Shown here piece after piece: positions 12,401 to 24,400 of a stretch of DNA of 64,000 bases; the first letter of the stretch is position 1, and every line of letters starts with the position of its first letter. The position numbers and the translations under genes were made by a program. The DNA is taken from the NCBI GenBank assembly GCA_013396915.1, contig VWZL01002202.1:1-64000 (forward strand), in the 5' to 3' direction. The notes beneath the pieces were generated by a model, which was not told where the DNA came from, ran no database searches, and saw nothing but the letters and a program-made list of their open reading frames with translations. This DNA is from Stercorarius parasiticus. Taxonomy: Eukaryota; Chordata; Aves; Charadriiformes; Stercorariidae.

Positions 12401-15400
12401 CACTGCGGGGAGAGAAAATGGGTGCAGGTGAGCTCTGGTCCCTCACAAGCCTGAGACCAGCTCCAAGACATGCCCAAGCATGAGATGTGCTGGATTCAGA
12501 CAAAGGTGGGTTAGATACCAGCCCACGAAGCCTTCTGGCACTTACCTCTTTCCTCTCTTTCAGGTTGGTCACCATGACAATTGTTGCTGTGTTTTGCTCC
12601 CAAATCATCCTCCAAAAATCATTCACGGTTTCTTCCTTTGGTCCTAAGGGGAAGGTAAAAAGAAATGTGGTCTTTGTGATCAATCCCTCAAGCACTGAGA
12701 CTGAAACCCAACATGTGAAGTCACACGTTGTGGATAATGCAACACATTTTTTGACAATAGATGTCAGCACAGGAGGTGTTTTGTTGTCTGGGAATGTTGA
12801 CTAACCCAAGGAACAATCCTATCACACAAGAGCTGGGGCTTTTTGGATACGTTTTATGATGAGGAATTCCATTTTTAGCCTAAGAAGGGGAAATCAGAAA
12901 TGCAGCATGGAAATGACTTGCCCAAGGTCACACAGGGATATTGTGGCCATCGCAAGTAGCTTGCAGAAGTCCTGTCCCCGAACCTTGTGTTTTAACCACA
13001 GGATCCCATTTCAATATAGCACAAGAATAGTTACCTGCTGCCTGCCGGACAAGGAGTTGACTCAACCTAGACCTCCCCTGCCAAGGCTGAGGCTAAGGGT
13101 AAGCCAAGAGAATAGTAGAGACAAAGCTTTACTGCAGCGTGGTATCACTGGTGGACCTGATCCAGCCTTCCTTCTCCAGCAAGAGCCAGCTAAACTGGCA
13201 AGTGATGTCCTAACCCACTTGTAAGTCAAGAGAGGAAATGCAAACCACCTCCCGTCGTCAGATAACTCCCTTTTGCTGACATGAACCTCCCTGTGAGCGG
13301 GCATCTTGGTTTTAGGGATTTGTTTGGACCGGTACAAGGAAAGCAAGAGAGCTGGAGGGCTACACATGGTGCATGCAAGCTGGTGATGCTCTGGCTGGGG
13401 GCAGCTGAGCTTGGGAAGACTTGTGATGCTTGTTGCTCTCAATAGATTATAGTCCTGCCTCTCATCTAAAGACCACAGAGAAATTTCTCCCCAGGGGCAC
13501 AAGCCCACATTCTTGCCTGCTGAGGTTTAAAAAGGAGCAGACATGAAACCAAATCAGTGTGGTGCTCTCTGTAATAACAGATTTGGGGAATTTAAATAAG
13601 CAGCTCACTCAATATTTCCAGAGATCACAACCACCTGCAGCTGTGGGCCAGGGTGGAAGGACAAGGCTCAGGGAAGAAAGGCTTTGACACCCTCCAGCAA
13701 TTGGTATTGCACAGGTAGGGCTTTTCTTCCTCCCCCAGTGCATCCAGCACTCGTCTTTGACTCGGAAAACCATTTTGGGAACAAACTATGGACCGGCCAA
13801 GCCTCCTTTTGACCAGAGCACATCTGCAAGGCACTGTGCTGTGGTTAGAGTGGCATAGCGTTGAAGAGCAGAAGGGCCCCAGCCCAACTGCCACCATACT
13901 GCGTTACAGGAATAACTTGAGCATTTACCTTGTGCAGCAATGAATTTGTTTTTCTCTTGGTACCCCTATAAAGAAAAGGAGAAAAAGGAAGACAAATGAA
14001 AGATGAGTACTTTTCTAAATCAAGAGTCATGAAATGCATCTCCACCATTATTAAACAGAAACATCACCTGCTCTGTTGCTCACTCCCCTTGTGCAGAGAA
14101 GGGGCTGCAGCCTCTGAGGGGAGAAACAGCACCAACAGCAGGGCAGAAATAATGGAAAATCCCTGTGCAAAGGGTCCCTGCCCCAGAGCAACACTTTGCA
14201 TGCTCAAAAAATGCGGGAACAACCCCACTTGTTGGCACAGAGCGCTAATGAAGTGGTACCCGACAGCCCTTCTGCTGCAATCAGACCCTGCATCCCGAGC
14301 ATCATGTGAAAATCAGTATTATTCTTTGGGAGGTTGGGCTGTTGAACTCATAGGAATTGATTTTGTGTATTTCCTAATGGATATTTATTTATTGCTCAAG
14401 AAAGTAAAAAGCTCTTTTGGGTCTTGCTTTTCTTCACATGCCTCCATCTCTCTCAAAGTCTACTTCTTCATATTAACCTTCCAATTTATTTGAGCTATAT
14501 GGTGATTATCATGTAGGACCCATCTCCTCCTAGGAGCAGACCACGGCAACGTTGCTTCTGTTTTAGCTGGGTTCCTTGATTTCTTTTTCATCTCCTTCCC
14601 ACATCCAGCACCACAAACTTGGAAGTACCGATGATTAACCAACCTCGCCATTCATCAGCTATTAATCAAAAATACACAATTCCTGCAGGAATTGTTCCCA
14701 AAGCCCTTCCAAACCAGCCAGCTTGGCTTTGCAGCAACCCAAGGAGTGCAAGTGCTTCTCATTATTTTAGAAGTGGGGAAAAGAGAGGTGTGAAAAGATG
14801 AGACTATGGCAAAGCAGCTGAGCAAGGGCAGAGCTACAGCTAGAATTTGCATTCTCAGCCTCTTACTCCAACCATGCTCGTCCAGGCTCAAGGCATGGAG
14901 CGAAGCAAAGTGAGCTCTACCGCAGCCACACAAAAGTTACGAGCTCAAAACCTGGTGTAGTTCATTGCTCCAGAGGAGCTGGGGAGATGTTAATGTAGGA
15001 GGTAGTCTCCTAACCATCCTCTCCCAGGCACAGGTCACAAGCCATAAAGGCCCCACACTCCTGGTGGGACCAGGTACTGCTGGCTGGGTCACAGCCAGTG
15101 CGGATTTCCCCTTCAAATCACAAAACTCACATTAATGAAGGAGGCATTGATGTAGTCGGAGTCAGGAACTCCTTCAACAGGAGTCAGGTGAACCCTAGAA
15201 TGATCATCTGGAAGAAAATTAAAACTTTGTATTAAAAACAACTCCCTCCAAGTAGCTGATACCTGGCGTAGTGAGAAAGCTGAGTGTTGGGAGTGGAGTC
15301 CAGGCTCGCTGGCTCCCCTGCACACGCAAACACCTTTATGCCCCCAAATTCATTTTGCTTAAGCCTGGAGAGGTGCTAGACCTCACCCAAAGAAGTTTTT

Positions 15401-18400
15401 CTTCTGCAGAGTGCACACATTTGAGGAAGCCCCTGAGGCAGATGGCCGCCCCACACCACCCGACATGAGCTGGCCGTTTCGGCATTTCCCATCCATTTAA
15501 TTTTCCATGGTGTCCTGAACGCTGACGACTTCAGAGAGCTCCTCCTAGTAGGTATCTAAAGCTAACGCAGATGCAGCCACCCATCTGGGAGGTGAAACGA
15601 GCCCAACCATGTCCTTGCCCATCCCAAAAACAGGAACAGGGAGCCCCAGCAGCAGCATTGGCCATGCACCCCCCCACCCAACATGCTCTGATACGTACAG
15701 GGCAAAATGTTCACATATCTGTTCTTCTCCTTGTTCTCCTCCTTGGAAGCAGCTTCACACGTGGCCTGTATGGGACATGCTGGAAGAGCCTACAATGGCA
15801 GAAAAGGGGTTTTTCATTATGTCCTTATGGCATGGCAGTAAGTACAATGCAACCAGCACATTGGTGCACATTGCATTTGAGCATCCCATCTGGGGGTGGT
15901 CACCCTTTGCTGGCCTCCAGGAGGTAAGTTAGCAGCAATCCTTTGTCCACTTGCCCCTTTGGACATGTCCCCACCACCCACACCCCTCACCTTCACCCCA
16001 GCACCAGCTTCTTGTCCCCACCGAGCTCAATGTGACCATTTAAATAGCTTGGGCTGGACCAGAGAGAGAAAATCCCTTCTGAAACACGATATCTGGAATC
16101 TCAGGACCCATGAACACGAGGTGGCAGCAAAGTCTCCGACACCAAACCCACCAGCCCAGCGATCAAGGAGCTCATTTCTGCCCATGGAGGCTCCTGCTGT
16201 GAATTCCTCTGTTAACAGTGACGCTAATGGTGACCCGATTAAAGCCCCCATCGCCCAAGCACACACAGTGATAAGAAGGATCACCCATGCAGGGAGTTGT
16301 TCTTCATCCAGCAGCACCAGGGACCTTTGGGTTGGGACGTGCTGGGGTCACAGAAGATACTGTCCTGGTCACAGCAGCTGGGTTTCATGCTTGAGCAGAG
16401 GAGGTGCTTCCCCAGCACCGTTATTCCACATCCTCTTTGAATAGCGAAGAGGATGAGAACATATTGGAGGTATTTGCCATCCCTTCCTCCAGCTGACAGG
16501 ACAGGCATGCTTTGGGAACGGAAGCCTTCAGGGCAATTGAGTATTTATAACCCGAAAAATTCCCCACCCTGGGCATTCATTTCACCTATTTAGTTTCATC
16601 GAAGCACAGCCAGGAAGGGTATCAACTTGTGCAACAGCTGGAGAAAGTCGAGTGGCTTTTTATTTTTCTTCTCATCATCCTCATATTGCCATATTGTGCC
16701 TTGGACATAGGCTTAATGTATTTGCAGACATCTTTGCAGTGTGGACAACCATATCAACGGTGGGTTTCCTTTTGTTAATTAGGCTAATGGGGAGTCCAGG
16801 TAGTTCAGCAGCTCTTACGTCACATGCTGTGATACTCCAGCCAGTTATTTAACTTTGTCCCCTACCTCATTACTGCTCTGCCTATTTTTATATTGCCAAG
16901 GTGAAACAGGTTTATTGTCACAAGCATGTGCAGAGCTCAGCAATGTCAGGAAGAGGCTGTAGCCACCTCAGAAGAGATGCTCTGGCATTGTGGGATAAGC
17001 ACAATACTGGAATTATTACTTGCTGCTGAAGGGCAACCGTTGTTGTATAAACTGCCATCATTCTGTTTCAGGGTTAACAGCTCATTGAAATAGATGGAGT
17101 CATTTCTATTTCTCTGTCAGAGCTCTTCTTTTGGCTGTTTGTGGATTTAAGACAACAACACATCACACCTTGACATGCCACTCATTTTGGCACTGTTTCC
17201 CTTGTAGCCATGAGAATTGGGAAGAGGGAGGCAGTGCCTGGGAGGAAAGCAGCAAGCAGGGAACTCCAGACGGCACCAAGGAAACCTCCTGAACCCAGAA
17301 AAACATAACCCTGTAGTGCCACTTGTTAGCAAACCTCTGCTTTCTGTAGTGAATGTGAAGGGTAGCGGCTTGCCAATCATCACAGTAGATTTAGGACCAG
17401 AATCAGTCCTCCCACCTTGCATCCCTTTGAGAAACCCCTGAGGACTGGGCAGACCATCATTCCTACTATGAAGCTCCCAGATAAGCTCTCCTGAAGCACG
17501 GCATCCAGCACCGTCACTGTTATTTTATTGACTCAGTTACTCCCTGGGTTAATGTGCTGTCCCTAAGCTGGGTACCACTGCACACTATAGTTCCTCTCTG
17601 ATGTACCAGCTGTTTTTTCCCTGCTCTACGAAGTGAGACCAGATTTTTCCCCACTGCGCGTGGTAAGCCTGACGCCGAGACCAGCCTGTGGGATTTAAGG
17701 GCAAGAAGCAAAGGGACTCACATTGAACTCCTCCCGAAAGAGCTTGTTGTCATCTGCCATCCGGCGGTTGATCTCCTCTTCCAGCTTATCAACAGGCAGA
17801 GGTGGGTATTTACGGTTAGTGCTGGGGGAGCGGGCGAGCAGCGGCATGCTCTGTGGCTCTGCAATGACACCCATGCATTAGAAGCGCCCACCCAGCCGCT
17901 CCTCGTGCTCAGCACTTATCCATGCCCAGGTGGGCACAGGGACCTCACACAGCCTGGGCTGTCCACTTTTAGGGACCCCTCACATCCTCACTCTCCCATA
18001 TTTTCATATATAGAATCATAGAATGGTTTGGGTTGGAAGGAACCTTAAAAGATCATCTAGTTCCAACGCCCTTGACATGGGAAGGGACATCTTCCACTAG
18101 ATCAGGTTGCTCAAAGCCCCATCCAACCTGGCCTTGAACACTGCCTGGCTTTTTGCTCTTCCTATGGAGAGTGTACAAAAATTTGGGGATGCTGTGATAA
18201 CATGAAACTCTTTCAAACCCCTGTGGTTGAGCATTATGCTGTCATAGAGGCAGGACTGGACAATGAGGACCAAGTCTAACAACCCCATGCAATGCTATAG
18301 GCTTGGGGAAGAGTGGCTGGAAAGCTGCCCAGCAGAAAAGGACCTGGGGCTGTTGGTCGACAGCTGGCTGAGTATAAGTCGGTAGTGTGCACAGGTGGCC

Positions 18401-21400
18401 AAGGCGGCCAGTAGTATCCTGGCTTGTATCAGAAATAGCATGGCCAGCAGGACTAGAGAAGTGATTGTCCCCCTGCACTCAGCTCTGGTGAGGCTGCATC
18501 TGGAGTACTGTCTTCAGTTTTGGGCCCCTCACTGTGAGAAAGACATTGAGGTGCTGGAGTGTGTCCAAAGAAGAGAAACAAAGCTGGTGAAGGGTCTGGA
18601 GAACAAGTCTTATGAGGAGTGGCTGAGGGAGCTGGGGTTGTTTAGCCTGGAGAAAAGGAGGCTGAGGGGAGACCTTATCGTTCTCTACAACTATCTGAAA
18701 GGAGGTTGTTGAGAGGTGGGGGTCGGTCTCTTCTCCCAAGTAATAGGCGATAGGATGAGAATGAGAGGAAATGGCATCAAGTTGTGACAGGGGAGGTTTA
18801 GATTGGATATTAGGAAAAATTTCTTCACCAAAAGGGTTATCAAGCACTGGAATAGGCTGTCCAGGGAAGTGGTTGAGTCAGCATCCCTGGAAGTATTTAA
18901 AAGATGTGTAGATGTGGTGCTTAGGGGCATGGTTTAGTGGTGGACTTGGCAGTGCTAGGTTAATGGTTGGACTCAATGATCTTAAGGGTCTTTTCCAACC
19001 TAAATGATTCTATGATTCTAAGTCATCAATATTGGGGGATGAAGACCACCTCACTTTGAATTTGAACTTCACCCTCACTCACATGGAAAGTTTGGCACCA
19101 TCACCATGACATAACTCCCAGGTGGAACCAGCGAAGGTAGCTGTTGCTTGTGGTTCCTCAGCGAAGCCAAGAAAGGCCACGCAAGGGTTATACCAACACA
19201 ACTGACAGTTTACGAAGTTCACACCTTCACTTACAGCAATGTAAAACTCAGGTAGGAAAGGTCTTAGCTGCCAACGTAAAAAAAAAAAGGTGCTGATTTT
19301 AAGTTAGCGCTTGCTCTGAAGGTGTTTGGTTTATGTGCAGGGAGCTCAGAAAAAGGATCTGAACTGAGTCTAAGAGGTGGTGGTTCCTATTCAACTCCTA
19401 CTTTGGTGCCTACATATGGACAGAGATGCCCAATTTCAGACCCTCAACGGGCAGCTCTGGCTCAAAGCCAGAAAACAAGACAAGCTCAGGGACAGAAGAG
19501 TTTACACATCACAGCAGACTTGCACAAGACTTCAAAATCGCATTTATGCATGTTTAAGAGGTCCAAAAAGGTTTTTATAAAGAAAAAACAATGTATTCTC
19601 TGCTTTCTCTCAGAAACGTTAGTTCAGTGCCTAAAGTTAGCCTGAAGATTTGCATGAGAGTTTTAATTAGCCAACATCCTAATTTGAAAGGGTAGAAGGA
19701 TATTTAACTATTCCCCAAAGATGTGTTTTGTCAAAAAAGGTTCTTATTTGAGTCAAACAGACATTGTGAAAATTCAAGAGGAATGTGAGTAGTTCGGTGT
19801 AAGAAGTGATTGCACATTTTAATATTAACCACTTGAGGGCAAACATTTTGTCACTGGAATGAAAGTCGGGAAATAAATTTATATTATTCCACCAGGAATA
19901 ATATAAATATACACTCAGGACTGCCTTCATATGCCCTTCCAAGACCACACTTAAAAAGAACACAATCTTCATTTTCCTTCTTATACATTTCCAGCAAACC
20001 ACCTCTGCAAACCAGTATTCGGCAAACTTGTTCCCACTTCCATTCAAGCTGGCCAGTAAAAGATGACACTGGGTAAGACGTTGGCCACATGCCCAACAAG
20101 TTGCATGTGTCTCATTGCCATGTTGGAAGGAATGGGAAAGGCAGAATGGTTAGCAGACCAACCTGGGTAGCTCTGTGCTTCCCAGCAAGCCACTCTGGAG
20201 GGCATAAACCAAACCTGCTTTTGCCACTTCAAGGATTTTATGACATTTTTCCAATCTTTGGAGAATTGATTGTTATTTCACTTTGGCTGATTCCAAGTGG
20301 GGGAAAAAATAAAAAGCTAAAATATTCCGTTGTTATTCTGAAAAACGTTTGCATTGACCCATTTTGATCTGAACAAAGCTTATTCCTTCTGTAAGATGCA
20401 TTTTTGCTCCATGTGTCGCACCAACGTGGGTCTCACCTGCATCATCCGTCCGGCCATTGGACAAGCGAAAGGAGTTGGAGTGACTCCCAGCTTGCTTGTA
20501 TTTCTTGAACCTACCAAAGACAAGGGAGTGGAGAACGTCAGTAGATACCCGCCAAGAAGCCAGGTTGCCTTCTGGATGAGAGATGCAGCCACAAAGGGCT
20601 TTCCTCACTTTCTTATGGTTTGATGAACTAGCTGGTGGGTCCAAGAGGCCCTCTAAACTCCTGCCTATGAGTGTAACTTGTAACTGACCACGTCTGGAAG
20701 GGCTGCAGGAGACCAGAGCAAGTTGAAAGCCAGGAGGAGAAGCTTTAAGGCTGCTTTTACGAAGGACATCCTAAGGAGTTCCTGCTCCACAGGCTGATGC
20801 AGCAAAGCACATAAACCCCAGGTTGATCCATCCTTCTGCAGCAAAGCCCTTCTCCATGTGCTTTTAACTTGAAGCAGATGCTTATGCTCCATTTGCCTGA
20901 AGTTAAGGGTTTTGCTGAATCACCGGGCAGGCGGCGGCGAACAGAAACCCTTTTTTTAAGGGCTGGAAGCCAGGTGGGGAGGACTCATACTCTGCTGCTG
21001 CTGAACTCCTGAGGCAAAACTCTCCATCAGGTTCACCGCTGCGAGGGCAGGCCTGGAGCCAGGAGACGAAGGGAATTTTTCCACTGCTAAGGAGAGCGCT
21101 TTTTCTTTTTTTTTTCTTACTTATTTATTCACCGAATTGTTGAGTAAATTAAAATGTTTACTGCAGGTGAATAAACACTCTTTTCTAGCTGAGCGGATAT
21201 TCACTCAGGAGCTGGGAATGGTACATTTGAGGAGCCCAGATGCTTGCATTTTTTAAAAATGGACCTAAAAAGGCTATGTTATGTTATAGTTCCAACTACA
21301 GAATCACCGAACTCTCCTAACAAGATCCAGTTGTATGCCACTTTGTAGCGCAAGATGCACGGGCACGACATGCAGGTTTGGTACTCAAGGCTAAGCTTGG

Positions 21401-24400
21401 CTCTAGATGCTTGATCATGTTCAATATCAAGATGGGAATCCAGGAATAACGCCCCTGGTTATTCACACAAAGGACTTTCTGGCTCAAGAGCTGTGTTCAG
21501 CTTCCCTGGATTACTCAGTCCAACACCCTCAGCCTTGCAAGTAAACCTTACCCGCTTTTTAACCGCACTGACAGGAATTCAATTTAATCTAGCCCACTAA
21601 ATATGATGTTTTCAGTAGGAGAACAGGCATTACCCCACACGAAGATCAGCTTTATAGAGAAAGGAATAAGTATCATTTACTAGATAACTGCAAACATTAT
21701 TTTCATTATCCTTACAGGTTTCTTTTTAAAACACTGTCTGTGTCAGCCTTTAGCTTAGGAAACAGCACAAAAGGCTTATTCCTGTTCATTCAGTAATTAA
21801 TTTCTGTCAAACAAGGGAAGTCAGCATTAAAGCATCTCTTACCTTAACATATACAGCACAATAATAATAAATACTATGACTAGAAGGGAAGACAGGGCCA
21901 CCATCACAGCTATAATTGGAGTCTCATCTGCAATAGAAAAAGAACGATATGGTTATCAACGTTGAAAGACATCCAGTACCATCATTTAACAGGGCAGAGC
22001 TCTATAATTTCTGCTTGCAAAATAATATAATTAATATTAATAACATTAACGATATTATTATTATTAATAATAATAATAATAATAGAGTAAGGTTATGTTT
22101 CTCCAGCCTGACAGTGAAGACAGATACATGACCTGAGCGAGCATCACATATCTCAGATACTCTGAGGACAGATTAAAAATAGTAACCACTATTCAAAGCA
22201 CCTCAATCTTCTCTAAGAGTTGTTCACTGTGAAATTGTGACTTTGAAGATGAAAATAGCGATTGAGAAAGTTGTGAGTGGGCTATTTTAGGGGTTCCTTC
22301 CGCACAATTGAACGTGCCCATGGTGGCTCATCAGCCACCAGTAGAAATTTGCTCTGTCACCTGGGGATCTACAACGTCTTCCTCCTGAGACGAAAGAATC
22401 CATACAAGAAGTTTCTAACAGGTCCATGAGTTTGGTATAACACGATAAGTAACCTTATATTAAAATAGGTGAAAACTCTGGCCTTTGTAAGATCCCACAG
22501 ATACTATATTTGTAAAACTGTCATGATTTTGCTTCCATTTCCTTGTCAAATAGGACAAGAAGGCAATGCTTTGTGCTGCACCTGGTCTCTGAACACCTTC
22601 AGGCTGAGGTTTGCTGAAGGGCTACTGAGCTACTTATTATCTGCCAGGCTCATCACAGAAAGGTGGCTCCTGCTGGGACTTCTTTCATAGAATAGTTTGG
22701 GTTGGAAAGGACCTCCAGAGATCATCTAGTCCAACCTCCATTCTTTCCTCCCCAGAAATACTGAGTTTAGAGAGGAGGTGCTGTCAGACAACCCATTGTG
22801 CACATTCTGCACCACAAGGCCACCAAGTATGAGCTAATTTGGTTCGCTTTGCTGTTCACTCTCTTGCAGATGCTTCTCAAGGGCAGGCACCGCACAATTC
22901 CCTTACAAACACACTTAGATTAGCCATGTCTGAAACATTCCCATTCTCTGGGACTCACAACAGCTTTTTTTTTAAATAAGCTATTTGTAAGTTGGTCTGG
23001 AGGTCAGTGAAACAGTGGTTGGCACAAGCAAATTACCCAGATGGGGTTGGAAGCCAAGCAATGCTAACCAAATAGGAAAATGGCCCTGAAGGGCAATTTT
23101 TCAGATAAACGTGGATGCCAGCGACACCAGCTGGGGATATTTTCATTTTCCATCAGTTTGCTCAATCTGCGTGGGCCACCGCACTGTGTCTACAGGCCTT
23201 GGTCCCCCGAGACTGCAGGGCATGACCCCCCTTTCCACCTTCTGTGTATCCATTTCCCTGCCAGGGCAGATTCCTGCTTCACATGTCTCAGCAATTTCAG
23301 CCAGCGGATTTTCTTACGCGGGATTTATTTTGTCCGTCTCTGACTACTGAGCTACCACGGGGCACTCTGGTTATATTTCTGCATTTGTCTACAAAGGTCT
23401 ACAAATGCTCTTCCGACCAAAAGATTTGATTTTTGTGTAATGATTTGAAGTCAATGACCTGGTATGGCAAATAAAAACATGAAATCCTCCCAATCTTGCA
23501 TGTCTCTGATAATTCCATCTACTGTCCTCATGTGTCGGCATGTCCCCCAGCCAAGCAGCCAAGGAATTTACTGGGAGACATTTCTGCCTCCTGCACACTC
23601 GGTAGCTGCTTGAGCCTTTGGCATTACCCACCGTGTGGCTTTCCAAAAGCAAGACCAGGAAGGCAAAGCAACCACGGAGTATCTTAGCCCAACCACAGCC
23701 AGCCCTTCCATCTCCTCCACCATGCTTCTCCTTGAGACCTCCGACTGTAACCACCATCGCCATTCTGGCTGGAAGAGGGGAAGGTGACAAAGCCTGCAGC
23801 GCTATGCCCCGACTATGCATTATTGGACCATTTCTCCTGCCTTGGCTAGAGCTAAGCTCAGCCTAACTGGTGCTGAGCCAGGCAGGGGCCACTGCGGCAG
23901 TGCCGGTTGGCAGGAAATGTGATTTACGGGCAGGGGTTTCAGCAGAGGTGCCTCTGGCAGCAGGATGTAGGGAGCCTGGGGGGTTTGTTTTCTTTTCTTT
24001 TTTTGCAGCCGTTCTTTCGACACATCTGGCTGGATGAGTTAGGGCTTTTCCACCATGGCCGCTAACTGCCGGCGTGCTGCCCGGCCAACCCAGCAAAGCC
24101 CACGCAGGAAACAAGCTGGAGCATCCCCAGCCGGTCCCTCCTTCCCCAGCCAGCCTGGTGAGTGGTGCCAACCCTCCTGCAGCTTCCGTCCCGCTCAAGC
24201 CTTGGCCTCGGGGGTTTCATGCTTGCAATTTGCTTGGAGACGGGACAAGGACTCAATCTTCTTCCACAGACCTGCAGTGCTGAAGCACCCACCTTGGTCC
24301 AGAGCATGTGAGGCATTGGGATGCTTAAATCTTGTCCTAGCACCCCTGACAAACCAGCTAACCATCTTCTGATGCTCAAGATCATGTCTCCAACTGTAGG

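Noticed and set aside
12900..13015. tRNA-like gene
   Set aside because: Only the SINE core and flank are present; no A box/B box pair in a cloverleaf arrangement could be seen.
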